DNA from: Aneurinibacillus sp. Ricciae_BoGa-3
Lineage (GTDB): Bacteria > Bacillota > Bacilli > Aneurinibacillales > Aneurinibacillaceae
NCBI RefSeq assembly: GCF_028421645.1
Contig: NZ_CP116887.1
Coordinates: 622,001-686,000 of the forward strand
Direction of reading: 5' to 3'
Length of the DNA: 64,000 nucleotides
Below are positions 35,486 through 45,750 of this stretch, piece after piece. Made by a program: the position numbers and the translations under genes. A model generated the notes under the pieces. The model had not been told where the DNA came from and searched no databases. It saw only the letters and a program-made list of their open reading frames with translations. How positions within the stretch are numbered: position 1 is the stretch's first letter; each line of letters begins with the position of its first letter.

Positions 35486-37318
35486 ATGGAAGACATCCAA
35501 GAGGTAGGATTAATGGAGTGGGGGCAATCGGTTCACTTTTATGAGCATAATTATCATACAGATAATCGAGATAAACTGGACTTTTCTCCGTTTATTCAAC
35601 CCATGTTGAATAAAATAATGCAAACGCATTTCAGTTATTCAGCAGAAGAAGAGACGGCGCTCCTCAATGAGATCGATCAGATCGCCCTATTATTTTTCGG
35701 GCGGGGAGGAACCCTATCGCAAGCGATGCTTGCCGTGTCGCATTTTCGCAGAGAGCTGCTTGAATGTATCAAGGATCAACTAGGTACGGTACATCAATAC
35801 CATGATCTTATGCAGCGGCTCCTGCCGGTCACCGACTATTTGGCTGCCAGAATGAATACGGTGTATACGCGTTATAAGAGTTCAACTTACCCGCATATTT
35901 CCTCTATTTTCTTCACAGAAATCGTAGACCAACTTCCTTATGCCATTATTTTATTTGATGAGGACATGAACTGTGAATATGTGAATAAGGCCTTCCTTCA
36001 AGCAGCCGAGTTATCGCACAGCGACGTTATTGGCATCCCCCGACACGAACTCCTTACATTACTGTACGGTGAGGATGCCAGGCTTCTCATTGATTCCGAT
36101 CCGCAAGATCCTAAAGATATGTACATTGACAGCCAGCGCGTTTTAAACAAGAAGTTTATCTTTCTGAATCGGATTGCTATTTCATCTGGTGTAGAAGGCG
36201 CGCGAAATAAAATGCTGACCATCTTGTGGCCAGCCAAAGATATAAATGCCAACTGGTTTATCGGCGTCCAGACCAACATGGTGCTTGACTATATATCAGA
36301 TCCCATTTTAATGGTCGATGAGCTAGGGCAAATTATCAATTTGAACCAGAAAATGGCCGACTTACTTGAGACCTCACAATATTCTCTTATAGGGCAGGAC
36401 TATGAACATATTTTCCATAAACATTTCGAAACCGATTTGAAAGAAAGCCTGCTGATATCCACCCTGCACAACGCTGAAGAACAACTCAGAAGAAGGCTGC
36501 AAGTCACAATCAATGGACAGCCGCGCACCCTCCTTATCACAACACGTCTCATTCGCAATTTTAACGGGAATGTGATGGGTGCTCTTATGATACTAAGAGA
36601 CGAGACGGAAATAACCGGCTTAAAAAGCCACATGGAACTGATGGATAGGTACCAGCAAATCGGGGAGCTTGCCGCAGGGTTTGCCCACGAAATTCGCAAT
36701 CCGTTAACTTCATTAAAGGGATTTCTACAGCTGAGCCTGCAGGATCACAATTTTGACCAAAGAGAAATTACAGAGCGAATCCTGCTTCCGGAAATCGGCC
36801 GGATCAATCAGATTATTACCAAATTTCTGATGATGAGCAAGCCAGCTTTTCCTGTTTTAAAGAAGGACAACCTGCTGGAGCTTCTCCATTATACGGTGGA
36901 TTTTATGACGCCGCAGGCCATTCTGAAAGACGTATCGCTTTCTTTTGTTAACCATGCACCGATGGCGCTTCATTGCCAAATGGACCGCGAACAGATTACC
37001 CAGGTCTTGATCAATGTAATCTCCAATGCGTTTGATGCGGTAGGCGGTCTCGAAAGTAACAGAAAAGTGCAGGTTTCTCTCGGTATGCACAAGGATCACG
37101 CAGTCATCGAGATTCGCGACAACGGATGCGGATTCGAGCACGATGAAATCGATAAAGCATTCGATCCTTTCTTTACCCGCAAAGTGAACGGAACGGGGCT
37201 TGGCCTGGCCGTATCCCGCCAAATTGTATTCCGGCATGGAGGGCAAATTGAAATCGAAAGCGTGAAAAACGACGGAACATGTGTCCGCATTGCTCTTCCG
37301 CTTACAGGGGCCGCTTAG
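35486..37318 (+). CDS. PAS-domain sensor histidine kinase (sporulation-kinase-like)
   Basis: 610 residues, soluble. An unassigned N-terminal helical region (1-140) is followed by two PAS-like domains (about 150-215 and 265-380, starting PYAIILFDEDMNCEYVNKAF and PILMVDELGQIINLNQKM). Then comes the phosphoacceptor FAHEIRNPLTSLKGF (His401) and the HATPase with N box INVISNAFDAV, G1 IRDNGCGF and G2 GTGLGLAVS. This resembles KinA/KinE-type kinases that feed the Spo0A phosphorelay; no partner response regulator is adjacent, which fits an orphan kinase. AGGAGG precedes the ATG at 35486. Confidence 0.88.
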   Translation: MEDIQEVGLMEWGQSVHFYEHNYHTDNRDKLDFSPFIQPMLNKIMQTHFSYSAEEETALLNEIDQIALLFFGRGGTLSQAMLAVSHFRRELLECIKDQLGTVHQYHDLMQRLLPVTDYLAARMNTVYTRYKSSTYPHISSIFFTEIVDQLPYAIILFDEDMNCEYVNKAFLQAAELSHSDVIGIPRHELLTLLYGEDARLLIDSDPQDPKDMYIDSQRVLNKKFIFLNRIAISSGVEGARNKMLTILWPAKDINANWFIGVQTNMVLDYISDPILMVDELGQIINLNQKMADLLETSQYSLIGQDYEHIFHKHFETDLKESLLISTLHNAEEQLRRRLQVTINGQPRTLLITTRLIRNFNGNVMGALMILRDETEITGLKSHMELMDRYQQIGELAAGFAHEIRNPLTSLKGFLQLSLQDHNFDQREITERILLPEIGRINQIITKFLMMSKPAFPVLKKDNLLELLHYTVDFMTPQAILKDVSLSFVNHAPMALHCQMDREQITQVLINVISNAFDAVGGLESNRKVQVSLGMHKDHAVIEIRDNGCGFEHDEIDKAFDPFFTRKVNGTGLGLAVSRQIVFRHGGQIEIESVKNDGTCVRIALPLTGAA

Positions 37319-37405
37319 TTGCGGCGCCCCTTCTTCTCTGGTATCATGTTACGTATATTGACATTCCAGAGTCTTTAATGGTAATGCATAACAGGAGGTG
37401 GAAAA

Positions 37406-37696
37406 ATGAGCGCCATTTCACGTACGGAAGTAGAATATGTTGCAAAACTGGCCCGCTTGGACTTAACAGAAGAAGAAGCGGTTAAATATACGGAGCAGCT
37501 GAACGCAATCCTGGAGTTTGCGGGAAAGCTGAATGAGCTTGATACACAGAATGTAGAGCCCACCAGCCATGTGCTGGATGTATACAACGTAATGCGCGAT
37601 GATATCGAACGTCCTTCAGTATCGCGGGAGCTTGCCCTTCGCAATGCGCCGGATGAAGAAGACGGCCAATTTAAAGTACCAGCAGTTATGGAATAG
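37406..37696 (+). CDS. gatC: Asp-tRNA(Asn)/Glu-tRNA(Gln) amidotransferase subunit C
   Basis: 96 residues, usual length: VEYVAKLARLDLTEEEAVKY, LDTQNVEPTSHVLDVYNVMR and DGQFKVPAVME are the GatC signature elements. It is the small clamp subunit of the GatCAB complex that converts Glu-tRNA(Gln) to Gln-tRNA(Gln) in the cytoplasm. AGGAGGTGG precedes the ATG. First gene of the gatC-gatA-gatB operon, with gaps of 18 and 15 bases. Confidence 0.97.
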   Translation: MSAISRTEVEYVAKLARLDLTEEEAVKYTEQLNAILEFAGKLNELDTQNVEPTSHVLDVYNVMRDDIERPSVSRELALRNAPDEEDGQFKVPAVME

Positions 37697-37714
37697 AAGG
37701 GAGGATACATACAG

Positions 37715-39175
37715 GTGTCTTTGTTTGAAAAACGTTTAATGGAAATACATACAGAGATTGATAAAGGCGAAATCACCGTGCATGATCTGGTTGATACTTC
37801 GTTCGAGCGAATCAAACAGGTTGACGGGAAAGTAAAATCGTTTATCACCCTTGATGAGGACAACGCCCGCACCAGGGCAAAGGAATTGGACGAGCAGCAA
37901 TCCCGCGGCGAGGAGAAAGGATTGCTTTTTGGCCTGCCTGCAGGGATTAAAGATAACATTGTAACGGAAAATCTGCGCACTACATGCGCCAGCAAGCTTC
38001 TCTCTAACTACAATCCCATCTACAATGCATCGGTTATGGACCGCCTCCATGCGGCCCAGTCTGTTACGATCGGCAAGATGAATATGGATGAGTTCGCCAT
38101 GGGCGGATCCAATGAGAACTCCGGATTCTTCAACACGTATAACCCGTGGAACCTGGACTATGTACCGGGCGGATCAAGCGGCGGCTCTGCTGCGGCGGTT
38201 GCAGCAGGTGAAGTGTATTATGCGCTCGGTTCTGATACAGGCGGATCCATCCGCCAGCCAGCCGCATACTGCGGGGTAGTCGGCTTAAAGCCAACATACG
38301 GCTTAGTTTCCCGTTTTGGGCTTGTGGCGTTCGCTTCGTCGCTTGACCAGATTGGGCCGATTACGAAAAACGTTGAAGATTCCGCGTTCGTGCTGCAGGC
38401 GATTGCCGCTCACGACCCGTTCGACTCCACTTCAGCGGATGTGGAGATTCCTGATTACATCTCGGCTTTGACCGGAGACGTCAAGGGCCTTCGCATCGGC
38501 GTGCCGAAAGAACTGATGGGAACAGGTATTGATCCGGAAGTGAAGGAGAAAGTAACAGAGGCTCTGAAAGTTCTTGAGGACCTCGGCGCGATCGTGGAGG
38601 AAGTGACCCTGCCGCATACGGAATACGCCGTGCCGACTTACTACATTATTGCACCTTCTGAAGCATCCTCCAACCTGGCCCGCTATGACGGAGTGCGCTA
38701 TGGCGTGCGCGCTGACAATGCGGAGAACCTGATTGAGATGTACCGCGAATCACGCAGCAAGGGGCTTGGCGCTGAAGTAAAACGCCGGATAATGCTGGGT
38801 ACGTACGCGTTAAGCTCGGGCTATTATGATGCGTACTACAAGAAAGCGCAGCAGGTACGGACGCTTATTAAGCGCGATTTTGACGATGTGTTCGGCAAGT
38901 ACGATGTAATCATTGGGCCGACTGCTCCAACGACTGCTTTCAAAATCGGGGAGAAGGTCAATGACCCGCTCACGATGTACCTGGAAGACATCTGCACCAT
39001 TCCGGTGAACCTGGCCGGCATTCCGGCAATCAGTGTTCCGTGCGGATTCGCAAGCAATGGCCTGCCTGTCGGGCTTCAGATTATGGGAAAAGCCTTTGAT
39101 GAAACGACGATTCTTCGTGTGGCCCATGCATATGAGCAGAACACGGAGCATCACAAGGCGCGCCCGGAGCTGTAA
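37715..39175 (+). CDS. gatA: Asp-tRNA(Asn)/Glu-tRNA(Gln) amidotransferase subunit A
   Basis: 486 residues from GTG 37715 (GGGAGG upstream). Amidase-signature glutaminase subunit: catalytic Lys in LPAGIKDNI, and the two serines in [15 protein letters not shown] and [16 protein letters not shown]. It supplies ammonia from glutamine to GatB. Full length with no lesion. The operon position and spacing are typical. The GC content fits the conserved block. Confidence 0.98.
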   Translation: MSLFEKRLMEIHTEIDKGEITVHDLVDTSFERIKQVDGKVKSFITLDEDNARTRAKELDEQQSRGEEKGLLFGLPAGIKDNIVTENLRTTCASKLLSNYNPIYNASVMDRLHAAQSVTIGKMNMDEFAMGGSNENSGFFNTYNPWNLDYVPGGSSGGSAAAVAAGEVYYALGSDTGGSIRQPAAYCGVVGLKPTYGLVSRFGLVAFASSLDQIGPITKNVEDSAFVLQAIAAHDPFDSTSADVEIPDYISALTGDVKGLRIGVPKELMGTGIDPEVKEKVTEALKVLEDLGAIVEEVTLPHTEYAVPTYYIIAPSEASSNLARYDGVRYGVRADNAENLIEMYRESRSKGLGAEVKRRIMLGTYALSSGYYDAYYKKAQQVRTLIKRDFDDVFGKYDVIIGPTAPTTAFKIGEKVNDPLTMYLEDICTIPVNLAGIPAISVPCGFASNGLPVGLQIMGKAFDETTILRVAHAYEQNTEHHKARPEL

Positions 39176-39190
39176 GGGAGGGATATGAAA

Positions 39191-40621
39191 ATGGAATTTG
39201 AAACCGTCATTGGCCTGGAGGTCCACTCCGAGCTTTCTACCAATAGTAAAATTTTCTGCGGCTGCTCGACTGAATTCGGTGCGCCGCCTAATACACATAC
39301 ATGCCCGATCTGCCTGGGACATCCGGGTGTTCTGCCTGTTCTTAACAAGAGAGCGGTAGAGTTCGCCATGAAAGCGGCGATGGCCCTCAACTGCCAGATC
39401 GCAGAAGAAAGCAAGTTTGATCGCAAGAACTATTTCTACCCGGACCTGCCAAAGGCCTATCAGATTTCCCAGTACGACCAGCCGATCGGCGAGCATGGCT
39501 GGATTGAAATCGAAGTGAACGGGGAAACGAAACGCATTGGGATTACCCGCCTCCACCTGGAAGAGGATGCGGGCAAACTGACCCACGCAGGCGCCGGTAC
39601 ATCCTTGGTGGACTTCAATCGGGTGGGAACGCCACTCATTGAGATTGTATCCGAGCCGGATCTTCGTTCTCCTGAAGAGGCGCGCGCGTACCTGGAGAAG
39701 CTCAAAGCGATTCTGCAGTACTGCGAAGTGTCTGACGTGAAAATGGAAGAAGGCTCACTGCGCTGTGACGCCAACATCAGCCTGCGCCCTGTCGGCCAGG
39801 AGAAGTTCGGTATCCGCGCTGAGCTGAAAAATATGAACTCGTTCCGCAACGTGCAGAAGGGCCTCGAATATGAGGAATACCGTCAGGCGGAAATTCTGCG
39901 TGAAGGCGGCGAAGTGGTACAGGAGACACGCCGCTGGGACGATGCCAACCAGCGTACCCTTTCGATGCGGGGCAAAGAAGAAGCGCACGATTACCGCTAC
40001 TTCCCGGATCCGGACCTGATTAAATTAAAAATAAGCCGCGAATGGGTGGATGAAATCCGCGCAACCATTCCGGAACTGCCGGATGCCCGTAAAGCCCGCT
40101 ATGTTTCCGAGTATGGCCTCCCATCCTATGATGCGGGCGTTATTACGATGTCGAAGGATGTGTCTGACTTCTTCGATACCGCGGTGAAGACCGGGGCAGA
40201 CGCAAAAGTTGTATCCAACTGGATGATGGGCGAATTGATGGCCTACCTGAACGCCAACCAGCTCGAACTCAAAGACGTGAAAATTACGCCGCAGGGGCTG
40301 GGCGAAATGGTAACACTCATCGAAAAAGGCACCATCAGCAGCAAAATCGCCAAGACCGTCTTTAAAGAAATGGTTGAAACCGGAAAGTCTCCGGAGAAGA
40401 TCGTACAAGAGAAAGGCCTTGTCCAGATCAGCGATGAAGGCGAACTGAAGAAAATGGTGGAGGAAGTCGTGAACGCCAACCCGCAATCTGTAGCCGACTA
40501 TAAAGCCGGTAAAGACCGGGCCATTGGATTCCTCGTCGGCCAGATTATGAAGGCCTCCAAAGGAAAAGCGAACCCCGGCCTCGTAAACAAAATACTCAAA
40601 GAAAAACTGGATGAGATGTAA
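39191..40621 (+). CDS. gatB: Asp-tRNA(Asn)/Glu-tRNA(Gln) amidotransferase subunit B
   Basis: 476 residues if started at ATG 39191; the ATG at 39185 is in frame but too close to GGGAGGG (39176-39182). [17 protein letters not shown], then zinc-binding cysteines in FCGCSTEFG and [33 protein letters not shown], and the C-terminal YqeY-like tail ending [10 protein letters not shown]. It activates and amidates the misacylated tRNA. Last gene of the operon, with a strong terminator. Confidence 0.98.
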   Translation: MEFETVIGLEVHSELSTNSKIFCGCSTEFGAPPNTHTCPICLGHPGVLPVLNKRAVEFAMKAAMALNCQIAEESKFDRKNYFYPDLPKAYQISQYDQPIGEHGWIEIEVNGETKRIGITRLHLEEDAGKLTHAGAGTSLVDFNRVGTPLIEIVSEPDLRSPEEARAYLEKLKAILQYCEVSDVKMEEGSLRCDANISLRPVGQEKFGIRAELKNMNSFRNVQKGLEYEEYRQAEILREGGEVVQETRRWDDANQRTLSMRGKEEAHDYRYFPDPDLIKLKISREWVDEIRATIPELPDARKARYVSEYGLPSYDAGVITMSKDVSDFFDTAVKTGADAKVVSNWMMGELMAYLNANQLELKDVKITPQGLGEMVTLIEKGTISSKIAKTVFKEMVETGKSPEKIVQEKGLVQISDEGELKKMVEEVVNANPQSVADYKAGKDRAIGFLVGQIMKASKGKANPGLVNKILKEKLDEM

Positions 40622-40652
40622 GATTAAATACCGATTCACTAAATAAATGGAA

Positions 40653-40686
40653 AAAGCCTCCCTGACTTTGATTTTAGGGAGGCTTT
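40653..40686 (+). terminator. Terminator of the gatCAB operon
   Basis: AAAGCCTCCCT/AGGGAGGCTTT with a 12-base loop. Confidence 0.9.
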
Positions 40687-40860
40687 CCATATAACTAACA
40701 AAAAAGAGCCTTTAGGAACTTAATTGCTTCATGATTGAAAAAGGTAGGAACATAAATAAACCAAAAATGCTCATTATAGTCGAAATTGTAAAAGGAGACA
40801 CCCTGTTAGAAACAACTTCCCCAAAGATGCTGTGCTTGCCTTGTGTCCTTTACCCCCTTT

Positions 40861-41825
40861 TTAATCCGCTGATTTAGTGATCAAATCATAAACTCTTTTC
40901 AAGTTTGATTTAAAATATGTAGTAAAGTACCAGTCTTGATAAGCTTTTGGTACTGAAATCTCATCAATGCTTTTCTTACTTTGAACGGCTTCCGCCACCA
41001 ATGCCACGATATCGTTTATGTAAGCTTTCACCTCATGAAGTGCTTTTATTGAGCAAACTTCGCCATGTCCTGGTACGATAGTTTCTACACCAAGTAGTTC
41101 GGCTCGCTCTAAAATATTTATCCATACCTGGGGATTTGCATTCATCATTACAGGGTGATGCTTCGAGAGCACCAGATCTCCCATTACGGCAGTTTTTTCT
41201 TCAGGCAGGTACACGAAAGCATCACTTTGCGTGTGACCGCCGCCATACGTGATGAGCTGTACGGTCCGATCACTACCATAATACTCATCCGTTGATCAAA
41301 GGTAATCGTTGGTAGTGTATATACCAAATTGGGGAGTATTTTCATGTACTCACGGTTACTAGCATTTTCCCATTGCATTTCTTTTTTTAACTTTTCGTCC
41401 GTCTCTTGTTTGATTTTCTCCTCGACTTCATCGATAGCCTGATAAATCGGCTCCGGGTTTGACAACTGCTGGGCTAACCTGTTTTTTCCGAATGTGGCCA
41501 TAATTTCATGTGTGATAGATGTGGAAATTATTTGGGCCTGGGGGGTAAAGAGTTGATTCCCGCTCGTATGGTCACTGTGCCAATGTGTGTTGAATACATA
41601 GGAAACTGGGTTTTCCGTGAGGTACATTGCAGCTGCATGTAAATCCGCTGCAGCGTATATTGTGTTGAAGGTATCCACCACAAGCGTTGTATCACCTAGA
41701 TCAATGATTGCTGCATTCCCTACAGAGCCGGTACCAGGGACCGAGATTGCTGCAAATACACCCTCAGCGACGTGATTCAGCCGAAAATGCTTTGAGCCCG
41801 TGAATGTTTCAATTCGATTTTTAAT
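40861..41825 (-). pseudogene. MBL-fold metallo-hydrolase, frameshifted
   Basis: Reading from 41825 on the minus strand, the frame gives TGSKHFRLNHVAEGVFAAIS, GNAAIIDLGDTTLVVDT and the metallo-beta-lactamase motif FNTHWHSDHTSGN. Near 41285, after TITFDQ, the frame shifts by one base and homology resumes as DEYYGSDRTVQLITYGGGHT, then VYLPEEKTAVMGDLV to 40861. GGAGGAGAGG stands before the expected start, but the codon there is ATT (41823-41825), not ATG. The gene is probably dead: one frameshift, possibly a lost start. Confidence 0.8.
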
Positions 41826-41890
41826 GTGTTACCTCTCCTCCCACCTGAAATAATAGCTTTATAGTATCACAGTTGTCTTTTTCAACTGGC

Positions 41891-42238
41891 TTATTGCGCA
41901 TTCTGCCAGATACTTTTTTTAGCGTAGAGTTTTTCTTTAGTTGCTAAATTACGGTCAGAATCGTACCAAATACGTACACCTAGATAAATGAGATAGGCCG
42001 CTCCAACTAGTTTCATCGCAGTAAAAAGGGTTGGAGAGGTCAGCAGTATAGCACCTACGTCAGCAAATGACATAAGCATAGCTGTTAAGTCACCTAAAAA
42101 AGTACCGGGAATCATAAAAAGTGCAGCACTTTTACCCCTACTGATACTCGTAGTGATCAATAAAGTTACAACTGGTCCTGGTGTTGCAATAATCAGCATT
42201 GAAGCGAAAACGAATGAAATCCAAATCTCAAAGGTCAT
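41891..42238 (-). pseudogene. LysE-family amino-acid exporter, C-terminally truncated
   Basis: 115 residues, against about 205 for the family. The N-terminal half is good (FASMLIIATPGPVVTLLITT, then GDLTAMLMSFADVGAILLTS and LVGAAYLIYLGVRIW); it stops at SIWQNAQ, exactly where the second half should begin (the KKSFW-like junction). Three of six transmembrane helices are present. Co-located with a broken MocR regulator and GNAT fragments on the way to complete decay. Confidence 0.7.
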
Positions 42239-42465
42239 TATTCATCCCCATTTCCTATATATTAAACGTTCAGTACTTATTCATGAGAGGTGTTCTGAAA
42301 AATGTAAAAAGAGCATAAAGATTCTCCATTCAAACGGTATTCATATTCAATTCAGTTTTTACATCATAAAGGTTGGGAAGGTGCTTATAAATCAATAACT
42401 TAATTGGCAAATCGTTTGATATTTGGATCGTATGGGTCTATGAAAATGATAAACACCCTCACTGG

Positions 42466-42909
42466 TTAAAGCTTTTTAAGGAATGAATGGATACAGCAAC
42501 AATTGATGAGTTCTGGCGTAGGATTCGCTTCGTTGACGACACTCAATGCGTCCAGTTCGATATTTCCATGACGAAAATCATAGATGATTTCTGTGGATGT
42601 TTGAAAGATTTGTTTTGAAACAGGAAAAGAATTTGCACCGAAGGCTTTGTTGAATTCCTCCTCCAATGCGATCACATACAACCCTTTGTGAGGTTTACTT
42701 TCCACGTAGCCTTCCGCAAGTAATTGTTGGTATGCTGTTTCGACCGTGTTTCGTGCAATTTTTAGATTAGCAGCACACTTGCGAACGGATGGCAATTGAG
42801 TGCCAGCAGCCATGCGGCCTGCATGAATCTCTCCCGTAAAATATCGGTAGAGTTACAAATAGATCGGTTCCTTTGCAGAGTCATATAATGTAGGTGTGAT
42901 TTCAAACAT
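42466..42909 (-). pseudogene. MocR-type GntR regulator with nonsense codon and truncation
   Basis: From ATG 42909 (GGGGGACGG upstream) the frame reads FEITPTLYDSAKEPIYL, then TAA, then LYRYFTGEIHAGRMAAGTQL and the GntR HTH (PSVRKCAANLKIARNTVETA). The stop falls at the Gln of the family motif IYLQLYR, a CAA to TAA change. The aminotransferase-like domain that should add 350 residues begins (YDFRHGNIEL) but is cut at once, ending in unrelated sequence. Not functional. Confidence 0.75.
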
Positions 42910-43079
42910 AACCGTCCCCCATCTGTCCCCATACACATCATCAAAACTGACACTTCGTATCAGGTCAATTCCATATTACAATCATTTTATCAAAAATAGA
43001 AAGTGAATGTAGGGGTGATAGGATGTGAAAATCGCATGAAGTGATCGTTGAATCCGTTTGTATTGGGAACACTCCCGAA

Positions 43080-43337
43080 AGTTTTGTTACCACCTGGTAG
43101 TTGCATTTTATTCCCGAGTGGAGCTAGCTTGGTTTGTGAAGGAGAAAATTTCCTTGTAGCCAATCTCGCGAAGTGATTCAGGAAATGTATAGGGACAGTC
43201 CGAAACTCGCCACACGCTTTGTACCTTGCGAATTTGGACGAAAGGGAATTTTCTGTACTGTTGAGCGACCTGGCAAGGTTGTTGCAGGTGAGAAAGCGCG
43301 TGTCGTTGTGTACCATGCACCAAATCGAAAAATTTGA
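43080..43337 (+). pseudogene. MOSC-domain-like fragment, frameshifted
   Basis: LPPGSCILFPSGASLVCEGE in one frame (43086 onward), then SREVIQEMYRDSPKLATRFV and GRKGIFCTVERPGKVVAGEK in another frame up to TGA 43335. The combined pattern resembles the central and last part of MOSC (molybdenum-cofactor sulfurase C-terminal) proteins. There is no start. The assignment rests on motif memory only. Confidence 0.45.
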
Positions 43338-43383
43338 ATGAATGGAGAATGAATGAACCTTATATTTTACGTTTAGTACTCTT

Positions 43384-43605
43384 AAAGTTAAAAGGGTAGC
43401 CATTCTGAACGATTTGTTTGTCCATCCAGAAGCGCGAGGTCAAAAGGTTGGGGAAACTCTGTTCCTCCATTGTTTGAAATACATCCGTGAGCATTCCTTT
43501 GCCTATATGCAATGGGAGACAGCGAAGGATAATGTTGTGGCGCAAGCCCTCTATAACAAACTGGGTGGACATTTAAGTGATTGGTTGGTCTATGAAATCC
43601 ATTAA
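43384..43605 (+). pseudogene. GNAT acetyltransferase C-terminal fragment
   Basis: LNDLFVHPEARGQKVGETLF and WETAKDNVVAQALYNKLGG are the acetyl-CoA-binding and terminal motifs of GNAT acetyltransferases. The N-terminal half and any ribosome site are missing. Confidence 0.65.
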
Positions 43606-43632
43606 TAATCAAAGGAAAAGGAGAGACCGATT

Positions 43633-43734
43633 TTGTTAATCGCACCGATCGAATTAACAGGGAAGCAAGCGAAACTGGTTGCGATGAAACCAGAATTGCA
43701 TGCGGGCTTTGCTTCGCGGCTTATCCTTTTGTAG
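43633..43734 (+). pseudogene. GNAT acetyltransferase N-terminal fragment
   Basis: LLIAPIELTGKQAKLVAMKP is like the first strand of RimJ/RimL-type acetyltransferases. It stops after 33 residues. AAGGAGAGACC precedes TTG 43633. It is a different gene from the GNAT fragment just upstream. 43735-43930 holds nothing further. Confidence 0.45.
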
Positions 43735-43950
43735 GATCAGTTCTATTGATTCCTGTTGTTGTGGGGATTGTGTGTATTGTGTATTTGATGTAGAGGACAC
43801 GAAGAGAACAAAATAGAGTGGGTGGACGAAAGATACATTTAAAGATTGAAAACAACTCCGACGTAAAGATGGATGAATATCAAACACCTGTCTAAATATT
43901 TGTGTTATTGTATATATATTCATATAAACTTTTTAGGAGGTAATCAATAT

Positions 43951-44571
43951 ATGTATATCCCGTCATCATTTGAGGTTACTGAAAAAGAAGCCATTTATGA
44001 TTTTATGGAGAAGCATAGCTTTGCGATCGTATTTTCTCAAAAAGATAACACTCCATTTGCTACTCACTTACCTTTATTATTAGACAGGAAAGAGGAGTGT
44101 TTATATGGTCATATGGCAAAAGCAAATCCACACTGGAAAGAAATTACAAATGAAATTTTAGTAGTTTTCAATGGTGCTCATACATACATTTCACCCTCCT
44201 GGTACGAAACAAATCAAGCAGTTCCTACTTGGAATTATGTAGCTGTTCATGCTTATGGAAAGTTAGAGTTGGTTGAGGATAACAACCAACTAGCTAAAAT
44301 TCTTGCTGAGTCAGTTAATCGATATGAATCTTCAATGCCTAATCCGTGGAATATGGATCTGGTTGATCCTTCTTTCATTGACAACCTATCTAAAGCGGTT
44401 GTGGGATTTAAAATTCAAATAACAAAACTGGAAGGTAAATGGAAGTTAAGTCAAAACCATTCAAAGGAAAGACAAGAAAGAGTTATAAATGCTTTAGAAT
44501 TACAAGGGGATGAAAATTCTAAGCAAATTGCACAGTTAATGAAGATGAATTTGGAACAAACTGGCATCTAA
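43951..44571 (+). CDS. PaiB-like FMN-binding negative transcriptional regulator
   Basis: 206 residues from ATG 43951 with TTAGGAGGTAATC upstream. FMN-binding split-barrel of the PaiB family: MYIPSSFEVTEKEAIYDFME, FATHLPLLLDR, GHMAKANPHWKEI, YISPSWYETNQAVPTWNYVA, VVGFKIQITKLEGKWKLSQN and an RQERV tail. PaiB proteins influence sporulation and protease genes or act as flavin enzymes. Intact and normal in length. Flanked by decayed genes; the only healthy gene for 3 kb. Confidence 0.9.
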   Translation: MYIPSSFEVTEKEAIYDFMEKHSFAIVFSQKDNTPFATHLPLLLDRKEECLYGHMAKANPHWKEITNEILVVFNGAHTYISPSWYETNQAVPTWNYVAVHAYGKLELVEDNNQLAKILAESVNRYESSMPNPWNMDLVDPSFIDNLSKAVVGFKIQITKLEGKWKLSQNHSKERQERVINALELQGDENSKQIAQLMKMNLEQTGI

Positions 44572-44600
44572 GTAAAAGAACAATGTTATGAGATAACGTC

Positions 44601-44750
44601 GTGGTTAATAAGTTTAATGGGCAACATGGATTTTGCGATCCATTCTCACCTGAATATAACGAAGAATCAGCTAGAAACGCATTTAACCAAATGTTGATTT
44701 TTCTTCGGAAACATTTAGACGAAATGGTTGATTACTTGGGATTTGAATAA
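44601..44750 (+). pseudogene. Dienelactone-hydrolase C-terminal fragment
   Basis: 49 residues: NKFNGQHGFCDPFSPEYNEE then SARNAFNQMLIFLRKHL, matching the end of DLH-family hydrolases with the catalytic His in GQHGF. The other 180 residues are missing. Its tail overlaps the 3' end of the convergent LysR gene by 36 bases. Confidence 0.6.
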
Positions 44751-45602
44751 TTTTGCCGGAAAGCTTAACTCTCTATCTTTATGGACAATAAGTCCGTGTG
44801 TAGAGAAAATTGGCGGACATAATGGTAACACTTTAAATTCTTCTTCTTCAAGTTCTTTTCTGACAGCTATTTCTGGAATTAATGCAAAACCAATTCCACA
44901 TTTCACAGACTGTTTAATCATTTCAATACTGGGAAACTCAAGTGCACTGTTTCTTTGAATTCCAGCTTCCTGTAATAGCTTACTAGCTTGTGTATGATAT
45001 AAACAGCTTGTTCCGAAACTTATTACGATTTCATCATCTAGAGTATCTAATCCTTTAGATTCAACTTTTTGTGCCAATGTATTAGAGGCAATAAAAATTA
45101 ATTTTTCCTCTATTAAAGGATAGAAAATGAGATCATTCCGTTGCGGATTTCGAGGAACAATACCAAAATCAACAGCATGTTCTAAAACTCGGTTAAGAAT
45201 ATCTTGCTGAAATCCTGTTTCTAGCCTTAATTTAACCTTTGGATGGTGACCTATAAATTTTTGAATAAGCGAAGACATTCGTGTTAAGAAAAAAGATTCT
45301 TGCATACGAATATGTACGGTTCCATGGGGCTGATCCAGTTCGTTCAACGCTTCCTCTAAAGACATACCTAAATGAATAAATTGGTACGCGAATTTAGCAA
45401 GTTTCAAACCGGCTTCTGTAGGTTTTACACCCCTGGATAATCGATGGAATAATTTTTGCTTACAAGCTTGTTCCAATAACTGAATATGAGTGGTTACGGT
45501 CGATTGAACATAACCTAATTTATCTGCGGCTCGACTAAAGTTTTTCTCTTCAATCACCGCGATAAATGTTTTAAAAAATCTCCCTTCTAATAACTCAATC
45601 AT
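44715..45602 (-). CDS. LysR-family regulator
   Basis: 295 residues. HTH in residues 1-62 (KNFSRAADKLGYVQSTVTTH), substrate-binding domain about 92-290 with MSSLIQKFIGHHPKVKLRLE. Normal length. It is divergent from the DJ-1/PfpI gene 148 bases away, which is its likely target. GGGGTTG precedes the ATG. Effector unknown. Confidence 0.87.
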   Translation of the reverse strand: MIELLEGRFFKTFIAVIEEKNFSRAADKLGYVQSTVTTHIQLLEQACKQKLFHRLSRGVKPTEAGLKLAKFAYQFIHLGMSLEEALNELDQPHGTVHIRMQESFFLTRMSSLIQKFIGHHPKVKLRLETGFQQDILNRVLEHAVDFGIVPRNPQRNDLIFYPLIEEKLIFIASNTLAQKVESKGLDTLDDEIVISFGTSCLYHTQASKLLQEAGIQRNSALEFPSIEMIKQSVKCGIGFALIPEIAVRKELEEEEFKVLPLCPPIFSTHGLIVHKDRELSFPAKLFKSQVINHFV

Positions 45603-45750
45603 AGTGTAAACAACCCCTTTGATATCGAGAATCGAAATAGATTATATCGTATGTATTCATAAGTAAAATCATTAAATTCATGATATCTTAATTCCTGTAG
45701 AGGAGAAAGAAATATTTTATGCTATGTTGAATGCAAAAGGAGGAAAAAAC

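Noticed and set aside
38810..40690. Antisense frames over gatA and gatB
   Set aside because: Shadows produced by GC-rich third positions of the conserved operon.
43108..43923. Minus-strand frames in the graveyard region
   Set aside because: They oppose recognisable plus-strand MOSC and GNAT remnants and have no homology of their own.
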